Both the position numbers and the translations under genes were made by a program. Of a DNA stretch of 64,000 nt, positions 15,872 to 24,308 are shown piece after piece. Source of the DNA: JACJWR01 sp963842975 (GTDB lineage Bacteria; Actinomycetota; Actinomycetes; S36-B12; UBA10799); the NCBI GenBank assembly GCA_963842975.1, contig CAWJIH010000004.1, positions 248,001-312,000 on the forward strand, written 5' to 3'. The notes beneath the pieces are model-generated. The model searched no databases, had not been told where the DNA came from, and saw nothing but the letters and a program-made list of their open reading frames with translations. How positions within the stretch are numbered: position 1 is the first letter of the stretch; each line of letters starts with the position of its first letter.

Positions 15872-17270
15872 GGAGGGCCTCAGCATTGGTGCTCAGTGCC
15901 CGCAGCACGGGGCTTGCCGCAAGTCCGGCAGGTTCGGCCACTGGCCAGCCGTCAGCGACGATTCCCTCCCGGATCAGCCAGGCTTCGAATTCCGGCGCGG
16001 GCCGCAGGCCGAGGGCTTTGCGCAGGTAGAGCGCATCATGGAACGACGTGCTCTGGTAGCCAAGCATGACGTCGTCGCCGCCCGGCACCCCCATGATGTA
16101 GTTCACGCCGGCCACTCCGAGCAGCGTGAGCAGGGTGTCGACGTCGTCAGCATCCGCCTCGGCGTGGTTGGTGTAGCAGACGTCCACGCCCATCGGCAGA
16201 CCCAGCAACTTGCCACAGAAGTGATCCTCCAAGCCGGCCCGGACGATCTGTTTGCCGTTGTAGAGGTACTCCGGGCCGATGAAACCCACCACCGAGTTGA
16301 CCAACAGCGGCCGATAGCGCCGAGCTAGCCCGTAGGCTCGCGCCTCCATCGTCTGTTGGTCGACGCCGTGATGAGCACCTGCCGAGAGCGCGCTGCCCTG
16401 GCCGGTCTCGAAGTACATGACGTTGTCGCCGATGGTGCCCCGGCCTGCGGCCCGACCCGCGTCGTAACCCTCGTCAAGCAGGGCGAGGTCGACTCCGAAG
16501 CTGCGGTTGAGCGCCTCGCTGCCACCGATGCTCTGGAACACCAGATCCACCGGAGCGCCGCGTTCGATGGCCGCCACGGTGTGGCTCAGGTGTGCCAGTA
16601 CGCAGGACTGGGTCGGGATGCCGTGGTGCGCAATCAGCTCTCCCAGGATCTCGCTGATGATGCGGACCGGCTCGACACCATCGGTGGCAGGGTTCACCCC
16701 GATCACTGCGTCGCCCGCGCCGAGCAGCAGGCCGTCGATCGTGCTGGCCAGGATTCCGAGGGCATCGTCAGCGGGATGGTTGGGTTGGATTCGGGTGGAG
16801 AACCGCCCGGGGAGTCCGAGGGTGCTTCGAAACGAGGTGATGACGCGTCGCTTCTGTGCCACTGCAATGAGGTCTTGATTGCGCATCAGTTTGCTGACCG
16901 CCGCCACCATCTCCGGCAACAGCCCCCAGGCGAGCTGCTCCAGCTCCGTGTTGTCGACCGATTCGTCCAGCAGCAGATCCCGCAGGCCGCCCACGGTGAG
17001 GTGCGAGATTCGGGCAAAGGCGGTCGCATCATGAGACTCAAGGAGGTAGCGGCTGACCTCATCGACAGCTGGGTCCACCAGCGGGTACTCCACGAAGTCG
17101 GAGAGGGCCACGTCCGCCAACGCCATCTGTGCGAGTGCTCGCTCAAACTCTGATTCGGCTGCCAGACCGGCGAGCACATCCCCAGAGCGCACGGGGGTGG
17201 CTTTGGCCAGCAGCGTGGCTAGGTCATGGAAGGTCCCGGTCGTGCCTTGAAACGTCACCCGGTAGACCAC
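15864..17270 (-). CDS. eutB: Ethanolamine ammonia-lyase large subunit (EutB)
   Basis: Catalytic TIM-barrel subunit of 468 residues, near the usual 453-460. Recognisable blocks include RVITSFRSTLGLPGRFSTRI, VIGVNPATDGVEPVRIISEI, TQSCVLAHLSHTVAAIERGA, FQSIGGSEALNRSFG, MYFETGQGSALSAGAHHGVD, and VVGFIGPEYLYNGKQIVRA, with VDVCYTNHAEADADD and NYIMGVPGGDDVMLGYQSTS at the substrate side. All match the family closely, so activity is likely. It is first in a two-gene eutBC operon on the minus strand. The gene lets the cell use ethanolamine from membrane lipids as nitrogen, and possibly carbon, provided adenosylcobalamin is available. The divergent gene at 17386 is unrelated. Confidence 0.95.
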   Translation of the reverse strand: MVYRVTFQGTTGTFHDLATLLAKATPVRSGDVLAGLAAESEFERALAQMALADVALSDFVEYPLVDPAVDEVSRYLLESHDATAFARISHLTVGGLRDLLLDESVDNTELEQLAWGLLPEMVAAVSKLMRNQDLIAVAQKRRVITSFRSTLGLPGRFSTRIQPNHPADDALGILASTIDGLLLGAGDAVIGVNPATDGVEPVRIISEILGELIAHHGIPTQSCVLAHLSHTVAAIERGAPVDLVFQSIGGSEALNRSFGVDLALLDEGYDAGRAAGRGTIGDNVMYFETGQGSALSAGAHHGVDQQTMEARAYGLARRYRPLLVNSVVGFIGPEYLYNGKQIVRAGLEDHFCGKLLGLPMGVDVCYTNHAEADADDVDTLLTLLGVAGVNYIMGVPGGDDVMLGYQSTSFHDALYLRKALGLRPAPEFEAWLIREGIVADGWPVAEPAGLAASPVLRALSTNAEALHE

Positions 17271-17385
17271 CTGCCCACCGTAGCGAGGTCGACGCCTGCG
17301 AGTCGACGGTTGCTGCCACGATGCACCGCAGCCGCCGCGTACGGTTGGTGTGGTTCACCACAGAATCCGCGAAGGGGATTTGGGC

Positions 17386-17751
17386 ATGAGTTTCGTCGCA
17401 ATCAACGTATTGACGGTGCCGACGGGTGCCGGCGCGACTTTGGAGCAACGATTTGCAGGCCGAGCCGGCATGGTCGATTCGGCTCCGGGCTTCGAGCGTT
17501 TCGAATTGTTGCGCCCGGTGGAAGGCACCGAGGACTACTTGGTCGTGACTCACTGGGCGAGTCAGGCGGACTACCAGGCGTGGCTGGATTCGCGTGCTTT
17601 TGCAGCCGGACATGCGAAGTCCGGGGAAGGCGGCGGTGAGGCAGCAGGTGCTCCGGGTGCAGCCGCTGGCGGTGGGCCCGCTGCTGCCGGCTCGCAGATC
17701 TGGACCTTCGAAGTAGTGCAGGGTTCCGCTGCCGCTGATGTCGCGCACTGA
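17386..17751 (+). CDS. Antibiotic-biosynthesis-monooxygenase-fold protein
   Basis: A 121-residue protein with the dimeric alpha-beta barrel (ABM) fold: FVAINVLTVPTGAGATLEQR at the start, PGFERFELLRPVEGTEDYLV in the middle and THWASQADYQAWLDSRAF after that. This layout is shared by heme-degrading IsdG/MhuD-like enzymes and small quinone-forming monooxygenases. A Gly/Ala-rich loop replaces the usual last strand and is followed by a short SQIWTFEVVQG strand. The key Asn/Trp/His trio of IsdG is not clearly assigned, so the substrate is unknown. The ATG at 17386 lies in GGGCATG. Its 3' end overlaps the next gene by 14 bases, linking it to the polytopic membrane pair. Confidence 0.7.
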   Translation: MSFVAINVLTVPTGAGATLEQRFAGRAGMVDSAPGFERFELLRPVEGTEDYLVVTHWASQADYQAWLDSRAFAAGHAKSGEGGGEAAGAPGAAAGGGPAAAGSQIWTFEVVQGSAAADVAH

Positions 17752-19057
17752 GACGGCCGTCGAGGCCGCACCGATAGCGGCGTCACCGCCCGGCGCACGA
17801 CGAGGGCTGGTGATCGCCGCAATCACGGCTGCCTACGCAGTTGTGCTGCTGGTTCGCCGACCAGCGGCGCTCACGGATCCCACGATCTGGGCTGAAGATG
17901 GGCGCCTGTTCTTGGGAGGTGCGCTGAATGCCGGGCCGGACCTGCTTTCGGTGACTGCCGGGCAACTGTGGACGCTGCAGCGGTTGATAGCCGCGGCCCT
18001 GGCACCGCTGCCGGCGGGTTGGTGGCCGCTGGCGCTCCTGATCGTCTCCTGTGTGGGGGCGGCGCTGATGGTTGCGGTGGTGTTGTCCGAACGAGCCAAG
18101 CCCCTGCTCGGGGGGTTCTGGTTCCGCGCGGCCACCGGTGCGCTGCTGGTCATGCTGCCGGGAGTGTGGGAGGTGCACGGCAACCTCGCCAACCTGCATT
18201 GGTGGGCCACCGTCGCCGCGATGGTCCTGCTCGCAATGCAGCCCCCTCGGAGCCTGCTGGGCAGGGGGGTGGAGATCCTTTTCATCGGCGTGGTGGCGCT
18301 CACGGGGCTGGGCGGATTGTTGCTGGTCCCGGTAGCGCTGTGGCGGCTGGTCGCGGGGCCGCGCTCGGTGCCGCTGGTGACTCGTTCGGTGCTGGTTTTT
18401 GCTGCCGGTGCGGTGAACATCGCGGTAGCCGCACGGTACAGCGATCGGGCTGGTGCATCCGACCCCGTCGGAGCCTTGCCGACCATGATCGACTTCGTGC
18501 ACATCAGGGTGGCGCAAGTGTTCTTGGTGGGGGAGCGGGGACTGGCAAATTGGCAAGTGGTTGGCAGTGTGCTGGCCATTGCCGCGGTCGTACTCTTGGC
18601 GCTGGTGGCGGTCCTGATCCTGTCCGATCTCCGGGGACCCTCCTGGGCGTGGGCGGCCACCGGACTGGCGACGATTGCATTGGCTATGGCGTCCGTCCCC
18701 ACCGACGAGCGCGCCCTGGTGCTTCAGCCGTACATCTCGGGTCGCTACACGTTGCTGGCTGCCGCTGCGATGGTGCTGGTGGTGATGCGTGGGCTGGGCC
18801 TCGGCGCACTGTTCCGTCGGATCGTGGCTGCGGCGGCGCTGGTGCTCATGATCCCGGGTATGGCCGTTGACGCCTACCTTTCCCCGCTTGGCCCTGGGGT
18901 ACCGGAGGCAGAACTTTCGACCTTTCAGGCCTGCCTCGATGGTGCCACTGAATACGCCGATGACCCCTTCTGTTTCGTGGATATCCAACCCGACACCGGC
19001 GAATGGCGGATCGTGGTGTGGCGGGATGGAGTAGACCGTGAGCAGTTCCTCAACTGA
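17738..19057 (+). CDS. Polytopic membrane protein, GT-C-like, copy 1
   Basis: Integral membrane protein of 439 residues with about ten hydrophobic helices. The first extracytoplasmic loop carries RRPAALTDPTIWAEDGRLFL, with the acidic pair of AEDG placed where GT-C glycosyltransferases keep their catalytic acidic residues. A second marked motif, VHGNLANLHWW, lies near residue 150, and SDLRGPSWAW later. It ends in a soluble tail with a Cys pair (ACLDGATEYADDPFCFVDIQ) that may form a disulfide outside the cell. The following gene is a clear paralogue with the same motifs. A lipid-linked-sugar transferase is my best guess from the architecture; no family was recognised. It overlaps both neighbours. 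Confidence 0.7.
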   Translation: MSRTETAVEAAPIAASPPGARRGLVIAAITAAYAVVLLVRRPAALTDPTIWAEDGRLFLGGALNAGPDLLSVTAGQLWTLQRLIAAALAPLPAGWWPLALLIVSCVGAALMVAVVLSERAKPLLGGFWFRAATGALLVMLPGVWEVHGNLANLHWWATVAAMVLLAMQPPRSLLGRGVEILFIGVVALTGLGGLLLVPVALWRLVAGPRSVPLVTRSVLVFAAGAVNIAVAARYSDRAGASDPVGALPTMIDFVHIRVAQVFLVGERGLANWQVVGSVLAIAAVVLLALVAVLILSDLRGPSWAWAATGLATIALAMASVPTDERALVLQPYISGRYTLLAAAAMVLVVMRGLGLGALFRRIVAAAALVLMIPGMAVDAYLSPLGPGVPEAELSTFQACLDGATEYADDPFCFVDIQPDTGEWRIVVWRDGVDREQFLN

Positions 19058-19853
19058 AAGCACCCCCACGCAGCCGTCGGCAGCCCTGCGGGTGTTGGGG
19101 TTCAGCGCCGCGCTGGTCGGGCTGACGCTACTAGCGGCGCTGCGACGTCCGGCGGCCTTGACCGAGCCAACCATCTGGGCCGAGGACGGCGCCGTGTTCA
19201 TGGCGGTTGCCTGGCAGGGCCCGAGCCAACTACTGGAACCGTATGCAGGTCAGGCCTGGATCCTGCAGCGGCTGCTCGCGCTCGCCATTGGAACGCTTCC
19301 CGCTACCTGGTGGCCGATCGCCCTCTACCTCGTCGGGTGCTTCGGAATCGCGCTGGTCGCAGCAGTACCCCTGATGCGACGGGGACGTGGGCTATTCGGT
19401 CCGCTGCCGTACCGGTGGTTGCTGGCCCTGCTCATCGTGCTGCTGCCAGGCGCGTTTGAAGTGCAGGGCAACATCACCAATCTGCATTGGTGGGCCATTG
19501 GCGGGTTGTGGATGCTCGCCGCAATGCCCGCGCCGGGTAGCCGCGCGGGCAAAATCGCCGAATTGGCGGTGTTCGCGTTGTTGGGGCTGACTGGTCCGGT
19601 CGCGCTGTTCGTGCTTCCCGTAGCGATTTGGCGGTGGATCATGGGACCGCGGACGAGCCGCTACCTGATCGCCCGGGTGGGGGTGCTGGTGGCCGCGTCG
19701 CTGGTGGCGGCTTTCGCCGCGATTGGTGGCGGCCGCGCCGAAGGCAACGACGTGTCGCTGGATCGATCTGCCGGCCTACCTTTACGTCAAATGGGGTGGG
19801 TCCCTTGCATTAGGCGAGACCGTGCTTGCTTCGGGGGAGCGCGGGCCGAGTGA
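19038..19853 (+). pseudogene. Polytopic membrane protein copy 2, 5' part
   Basis: N-terminal 240 residues of a paralogue of the gene before it. It repeats RRPAALTEPTIWAEDGAVFM, WILQRLLALAIGTLPATWWP and VQGNITNLHWW in the same order and spacing. After GGGRAEGNDVS, near 19765, the frame loses similarity and hydrophobicity and ends at a TGA (19851-19853). The expected continuation (WIDLPAYLYVKW) is in the next frame. Removing one base near 19768 joins the two parts into a protein of about 450 residues. The GTG start overlaps the first copy by 20 bases, so the two are one operon. Confidence 0.75.
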
Positions 19854-20397
19854 TGCCTTGCTGCTGCTGGGGGCAGTCATCATGGCCGCCTTGCTGCTGC
19901 TTGCCGCCACGGATCTGCGTGGGCCTTCCTGGTTGTGGTTGGCCGGCGGTGTGGTGGCGGCGGTGCTCGGGGCTCTGATCGGAATGCGTTCGGGGACCGG
20001 AGCGGACCTTTTGGAGCCGCGCAATGTGACTCGATACGCGGTACCGCTGTTGCTGGCGTCGATGTTTGTGTTGGTGCGCGGGCTGTCGAGCGCGAGCCTG
20101 ACGTGGCTGCGAGTGGTTGCCGCCGGTGCCCTGGCGCTCACGCTTGTGGGAGTGATTGCTGATGCTCGCGTGCCACCGGCTGGCGCTCCGGTGGCACGTG
20201 GCCAACTTGCCGACCTGCGGCCGTGTTTTGAAGGCCAACGGCAGTTTTCCGACGCCGTAGCGTGCACTGTCGACATCGCCCCGGAGGGCTGGCAGCTGGT
20301 GGTGTTCAGACCCGGATACGAGTCACTTCGGGAGGTGTTCAAGGAGCAGCTGAGCGAACGCCAGAACAGCAGCCCGGCGAAGCCTTCTAGATTGTGA
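19723..20397 (+). pseudogene. Polytopic membrane protein copy 2, 3' part
   Basis: The C-terminal half of the second paralogue. True similarity starts at about 19766 with WIDLPAYLYVKWGG; residues before that are an out-of-frame reading of the 5' part. It continues with ASGERGPSDALLLLGAVIMA, ATDLRGPSWLWLAGG, NVTRYAVPLLLASMFVLVRG and the soluble tail with a Cys pair (LRPCFEGQRQFSDAVACTVD), each with a counterpart in copy 1. The nominal start at 19723 is not a real start. Both halves look otherwise intact, with no further stops, so the break is either recent or an error in the sequence. Confidence 0.75.
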
Positions 20398-20399
20398 CC

Positions 20400-21080
20400 A
20401 TGACCTCAAACGGCGATGCCGAGCGTAATCCTGAATTGGTCGCAAAGCCGTTGACCGATGCCGTTCCCGAGCGCGATCCCGGTCGGGCAGCGGCGTTCAC
20501 AGATGCTGTGGTGGCGGTGGCCATGACTGCGCTGGTGCTTCCGCTGCTGGATGTGGATGTGTCTGGCGACAGCACCTTTGGGTCGCTTTGGGGTCAATAT
20601 GGCGATCAATTTTCGGCCATGTTGCTCAGTTTCGTCATCATCGCGATCTATTGGAATGTTCACCACAAGGTGTGGTTCTTGGTGCGCAGCGTGACGACTG
20701 GTTTTCTCTGGTTGAACATGGCCTGGTTGCTGGGCATCGTGCTGATTCCATTCGGCACCGTGCTCATCTACGAGGTCGACGGGTTTCCCACCGTTGGGTT
20801 TCAGATCTACACCGGCTTGGTGTTCTACACCTCATTGATGCTCGGGCTGATCGTGTACCTGATCATGAATCGCCCATCGATCAATATTGGCGGAATCGCG
20901 CCACAGCCGCTGTGGTACGCACTGCGCCTCAATTTCTGGTGGGCTTTGGTTTTCGGGGCGTGCCTGGTGGATGCCCAAGGTATCGGTCAATACCTGCTGG
21001 AATGGTCGGCAATCCCGATGATCGCACTTGGAATGTGGCGGCCCCGGTCCATGCGGCAGCCGCCAGTCCCGCGCCAGTGA
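20400..21080 (+). CDS. TMEM175-family ion channel (DUF1211)
   Basis: Membrane protein of 226 residues with six hydrophobic helices. Helix 1 contains RAAAFTDAVVAVAMTALVLP, a good match for the FSDxVxAIAxTLLVL filter helix of bacterial TMEM175 potassium channels. WNVHHKVWFLVRSVTTGFLW and NMAWLLGIVLIPFGTVLI follow as expected for helices 3 and 4. A single six-helix repeat means the channel would assemble as a tetramer, as in other bacterial members. The ATG at 20400 was preferred over a GTG two codons earlier. It starts just after the stop of the polytopic pair, so it may be co-transcribed with them. Ion selectivity is inferred from the family. Confidence 0.85.
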   Translation: MTSNGDAERNPELVAKPLTDAVPERDPGRAAAFTDAVVAVAMTALVLPLLDVDVSGDSTFGSLWGQYGDQFSAMLLSFVIIAIYWNVHHKVWFLVRSVTTGFLWLNMAWLLGIVLIPFGTVLIYEVDGFPTVGFQIYTGLVFYTSLMLGLIVYLIMNRPSINIGGIAPQPLWYALRLNFWWALVFGACLVDAQGIGQYLLEWSAIPMIALGMWRPRSMRQPPVPRQ

Positions 21081-21125
21081 CGCCAAACCCAGCGGTTCAG
21101 CGGTTGAACTAGTCAGCCAGGGGGC

Positions 21126-22283
21126 TCACCGAGTGGTGGCGGCGAGTCCCACGCTGTCGGTACCCACGATGAAGGCGTCCTCGCCGAAGGCGTCGACTGG
21201 GCCGAGCGCCCCGGATCGGCGGGCCGATCCAGTGCCAAGCCCGCCCCGCCGAGCCGTGTCGGCGCCCCAGGCCAGCAGTTCGGCGGTGAGATCGTAGGGC
21301 GATGGGCCGGTGACGGTGACCGAACTGATGCGCCGATCGCCGGTGTAGGCCTCGGCGATCACCCAGGTGCGCGCACTTGCCCGATCCGCGGGGGACGGGC
21401 CACCGGTGGAGCCAGGAGCCACCCTGACGGCCACCTCGGTAGCGATCGAAGGCAGCAGCGGGAGTTTCGTGAAGGGCTCGAAGAACCGTCCGAGGGTGGA
21501 CACTGCGCGCGTGCGGTTGCCCGCCCAGCCCAGGAACACCCGCACGTCGCGGAGCCGCGGCTCCACCCGGGGGAGTGTGAAATGTTCGGATCCACCGATC
21601 GTCAACGCATCCCAGGTGTGGTCGTCAATGTCGAAACTGCGGACATCCGCCGCTGGGCGTTCGGTGTGGATGCTGCCGTCTCGCCAGGCGAAGCCGGGCT
21701 CGGTGAGGACGGCCAGCGAACTCGCCAGCGTGCCACCACTGACGAGGCGTTTGGTGTCGGCAGACTTCTTGACGAAGTAGCCAATGTCGACTCTGGTGGG
21801 GACGAAACCGTCCGCTTGAGCCGCCCGGATAGCCAGCACTCCGGCCAGGTTTCCAGGAACGTAGTCGTAGCCAAACCCAGTGATCAAAGAGGCCCCAGTG
21901 CGCACGGCCCGCGGTCCGTAATGCTCGAACACCCGGCGCACGAACGGTGGTTCGCCGGTGCTGTCGATGTAGATCGCGCCGGTGCTGGTGGCGGCTTCGA
22001 TCGCGGGCTTGCCGAAGCGGGTGAAGGGGCCGACCGTGCTGAGGAGGATGTCGTCGGGGCTTTCGACCAACTCGTTGACGCTGGTGGGATCAGTCACGTC
22101 GGCTTCGGCGATTTCGCAGTCCCAGTCGTGTGCCTCCGCAAGCGTTTCCGCAAGACGACGAAGCCGGGAACCATTGCGACCTGCGAGGATGGTGCCGGTG
22201 ACTCCTCTGCGCGCGAGTGACTCGGCAGTCAGGTGGCCGGTGTAGCCAGTCGCGCCGAAAAGGATGACCCGTCCATGATTCAT
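21126..22283 (-). CDS. Saccharopine-dehydrogenase-like enoyl reductase
   Basis: A 385-residue NAD(P)-binding protein. The N-terminus has a Rossmann motif, VILFGATGYTGHLTAESLA, followed by TILAGRNGSRLRRLAETL and ILLSTVGPFTRFGKPAIEAA, and then YIDSTGEPPFVRRVFEHYG. This combination is typical of the trans-acting enoyl reductase/saccharopine reductase-like family (Rv2449c and Rv2953 type), which modifies lipids in mycobacteria and is not a lysine pathway enzyme. I chose the ATG at 22283 (MNHGRVILFG); an upstream start at 22385 adds an unrelated low-complexity stretch. The opposite strand codes for a 52-residue protein 57 bases away. The lipid substrate is unknown. Confidence 0.8.
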   Translation of the reverse strand: MNHGRVILFGATGYTGHLTAESLARRGVTGTILAGRNGSRLRRLAETLAEAHDWDCEIAEADVTDPTSVNELVESPDDILLSTVGPFTRFGKPAIEAATSTGAIYIDSTGEPPFVRRVFEHYGPRAVRTGASLITGFGYDYVPGNLAGVLAIRAAQADGFVPTRVDIGYFVKKSADTKRLVSGGTLASSLAVLTEPGFAWRDGSIHTERPAADVRSFDIDDHTWDALTIGGSEHFTLPRVEPRLRDVRVFLGWAGNRTRAVSTLGRFFEPFTKLPLLPSIATEVAVRVAPGSTGGPSPADRASARTWVIAEAYTGDRRISSVTVTGPSPYDLTAELLAWGADTARRGGLGTGSARRSGALGPVDAFGEDAFIVGTDSVGLAATTR

Positions 22284-22339
22284 GTGACTATGGTGCATCC
22301 GGTCGGGCGGGCCGCCGCCATCCGGGGTAGGAGGTCGAG

Positions 22340-22498
22340 ATGTCGCACAAGAAATCCGAACCGACGGCCGAAAATCAGAAGGCAAAGGAGCAGCACGAGC
22401 GGGTGCGCCGACTGCTTGACTCGGTCACGGTGCACCGCACGCACGACGCTCGGGCGGACGACGACTACCTCGATGAAGTGCCGCCGCATCATGGCTAA
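22340..22498 (+). CDS. Orphan small protein, 52 residues
   Basis: A short frame with a textbook ribosome binding site, AGGAGG at 22329-22334, five bases before the ATG. The product is very hydrophilic: MSHKKSEPTAENQKAKEQHE, then RVRRLLDSVTVHRTHDARAD and an acidic stretch DDDYLDEV before PPHHG. The central part could form an amphipathic helix. It lies between the divergent reductase start and the 3' end of mscL. No family is recognised. The strong translation signal and lack of a competing gene on either strand support it as real. Confidence 0.6.
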   Translation: MSHKKSEPTAENQKAKEQHERVRRLLDSVTVHRTHDARADDDYLDEVPPHHG

Positions 22499-22532
22499 CG
22501 CCAGGTGTGTCGCGTCCCAAACTGGCTGAGGG

Positions 22533-22967
22533 TCAGTTCTTGCTGGCGTCGCCACCACTGGTGCCGTTTGCCGATCCGGACCCGGCGTTGAGCGCCTGGA
22601 GTTGGTCGCGAATCTCGCGCAGCAGAGCCACCTGCTCGTCGACCTCCTCTTCAGCCTCGGCGCCGGCCTTCTTCGCACTGCGTTCGCGCAGCGCGTTCAT
22701 CGGCACGACAAAGACGAAATACACCACCAGCGCCGTGATCAGGAAGGTGATGATGGCGTTGATCATCAGGGTGAAGTCAAATACCTGGCCGTTGACGGTG
22801 AGGGCGCCGGCGTCCACGCCGCCGCCGAGGGCGAGGCCCACCAGTGGCTGGATCAGGCCGTCGGTGAAGGCGGAAACCAGCGCGGCGAAGGCTGCGCCAA
22901 TCACCACTGCGACAGCGAGATCGATCACGTTGCCGCGAAGAATGAAGTCTTTGAATCCCTTAACCAC
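22533..22967 (-). CDS. mscL: Large-conductance mechanosensitive channel (MscL)
   Basis: Pentameric osmotic safety valve of 144 residues. The N-terminus VKGFKDFILRGNVIDLAVAV and the first transmembrane helix VVIGAAFAALVSAFTDGLI are diagnostic. The second helix is INAIITFLITALVVYFVFVV, followed by a charged cytoplasmic helix with an acidic run (AEAEEEVDEQVALLREIRDQ) and a Gly/Ser tail. The GTG at 22967 is preceded by GGGAG at a normal distance, and the family begins exactly here; an in-frame start at 23123 would add 52 unrelated residues. It is the last gene of the FmdB-SAF-mscL set, a common actinobacterial order. Confidence 0.95.
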   Translation of the reverse strand: MVKGFKDFILRGNVIDLAVAVVIGAAFAALVSAFTDGLIQPLVGLALGGGVDAGALTVNGQVFDFTLMINAIITFLITALVVYFVFVVPMNALRERSAKKAGAEAEEEVDEQVALLREIRDQLQALNAGSGSANGTSGGDASKN

Positions 22968-23129
22968 GGTCTGCTCCCACCGGTCGGCTGCCACAATCAG
23001 GCTCCGACCTTGATTCATCCCATGCTCAAGCGCCGGTGCCCGGCAGCCTAGGCCCTTCCATCGGCGTAAGCCGGATGGAGTCCTGGCAGAAAAGCCTCCA
23101 GTACTCCATGGACCGCGAGTCAAGCCTGA

Positions 23130-23807
23130 TTACCCGACCGATCCGCCGCCCTGTTCAGTGTCGCTTTGCACCAACAACGACAGGCGGGACGTGGCAGCGG
23201 CGCCGGCCACTGCGGCCGCCGCGGTGGGGGACATCCCGACCACCACCGCCGTGCCCTGAGAATTGGTTGCCCCGGGAGAGTCGCCCAGGAAACCTCCGAG
23301 CGCGGTGGCGTTGTCGCCAGGCAAGGCCAACACCCGCACCCCGCGGGCGACGATTGCGGCTGCGGAAGCCTCCTGCTCGCCAAAACCAGACGACCTCCTG
23401 GCAGCCATCACGTCCACAATGTCCCCCGGACGGAGAAACGTTGCCTCGGCGGGATCGTCCAGTTTGATTGGCATCGCCACATGCCCGTCGGGGCTGCCCT
23501 CCAGCAAGCTGGGGCCCACCAGCCTGTGCTCCACCAGTAGTTCGCCAGCCGCGATGGGGCCGGCAAGCACACGTCCCACGGCGGAATTGGGTTCCGCGAT
23601 GGCGTTGCGTGGTCGCAGCCCGATGCCGACCTCCGCGGCCCGAAGATCGCCGCTGGCCACGACGTGTCCGGCGGGAAGATCCGCGGTCACGATGGTTGCG
23701 GACCAGGTTTGCGGCCGCTCACGAAGGCTCGACAGCGCAACAAGCACACCTAGGAACGCAAGCAGGAACGCGAGGGAACGACGGTAGCGGCGAATGAAAC
23801 GGGGCAT
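23130..23807 (-). CDS. SAF-domain (CpaB/RcpC-like) secreted protein
   Basis: A 225-residue protein with a basic start and one N-terminal membrane helix (RSLAFLLAFLGVLVALSSL). The SAF domain follows: TIVTADLPAGHVVASGDLRA, then VGRVLAGPIAAGELLVEHRL, and a CpaB-like second domain with FLRPGDIVDVMAARR. CpaB proteins help assemble Flp/tight-adherence pili across the wall. No cpaEF or tad genes are in the window, and stand-alone copies between an FmdB-type gene and mscL are common in actinobacteria, so the pilus role is uncertain. It ends in a Gly-rich tail. It starts nine bases after the stop of the FmdB-type gene. Confidence 0.8.
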   Translation of the reverse strand: MPRFIRRYRRSLAFLLAFLGVLVALSSLRERPQTWSATIVTADLPAGHVVASGDLRAAEVGIGLRPRNAIAEPNSAVGRVLAGPIAAGELLVEHRLVGPSLLEGSPDGHVAMPIKLDDPAEATFLRPGDIVDVMAARRSSGFGEQEASAAAIVARGVRVLALPGDNATALGGFLGDSPGATNSQGTAVVVGMSPTAAAAVAGAAATSRLSLLVQSDTEQGGGSVG

Positions 23808-23816
23808 TCCCCGAGG

Positions 23817-24179
23817 TTAGGACGAACCCTTGTTCGTGCCGCTGGACTTATCCACAGGGGTGCTGGTGGAGGTCGGCGAGGATTTGGCCCCATCCGACTT
23901 TGCCGAACTTGACGATTCTTTGTTCGCGCTCGAGGATTCGCTGGCGCCGCTCGATCCGGTGGCTTCTTTGCTAGCGGTTGGGGCCGCCTTCTTCTTCCCG
24001 GACTCTCTGCTGTCGGTGCGGTAGAAACCCGTGCCCTTGAACGTCACGCCCACTGGGTGCAACACCCTTCGGATCGTGCCGGCGCATTCGGGGCACACCG
24101 TCAGCGGGTCGTCGTGAATCGACTGCACGATGTCGAATCGGTGCTCGCAGTTGCGGCACAAGTACTGGTACGTGGGCAT
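23817..24179 (-). CDS. FmdB-type zinc ribbon protein
   Basis: A 120-residue protein. The first 45 residues are an FmdB/CxxC regulatory-type zinc ribbon: MPTYQYLCRNCEHRFDIVQS with the first CxxC, then LTVCPECAGTIRRVLHPVG with the second, and GVTFKGTGFYRTDSR, the standard end of the domain. The remaining 60 residues are a low-complexity Ser/Lys/Ala tail, probably disordered. An ATG at 24179 matches the family start exactly; the longer frame from 24257 was rejected. The family's role is unclear; names such as formamidase regulator derive from a few members. It leads the FmdB-SAF-mscL cluster. Confidence 0.85.
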   Translation of the reverse strand: MPTYQYLCRNCEHRFDIVQSIHDDPLTVCPECAGTIRRVLHPVGVTFKGTGFYRTDSRESGKKKAAPTASKEATGSSGASESSSANKESSSSAKSDGAKSSPTSTSTPVDKSSGTNKGSS

Positions 24180-24308
24180 GGAAGCAAGGTTAGTCCGACG
24201 CATCGAGGAACCCTGGCGCGCCGCCGTCAATCTGGTGAACCCGCGGGTTAGCCTCACAGGTGGCTTACCCGGCCGCAGTCGAGTCGTCTCACGAGGAAAG
24301 CGCAGGTC

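Noticed and set aside
15134..17270. Ethanolamine microcompartment locus
   Set aside because: Only eutB and eutC are present; no shell protein or accessory eut gene is in the window.
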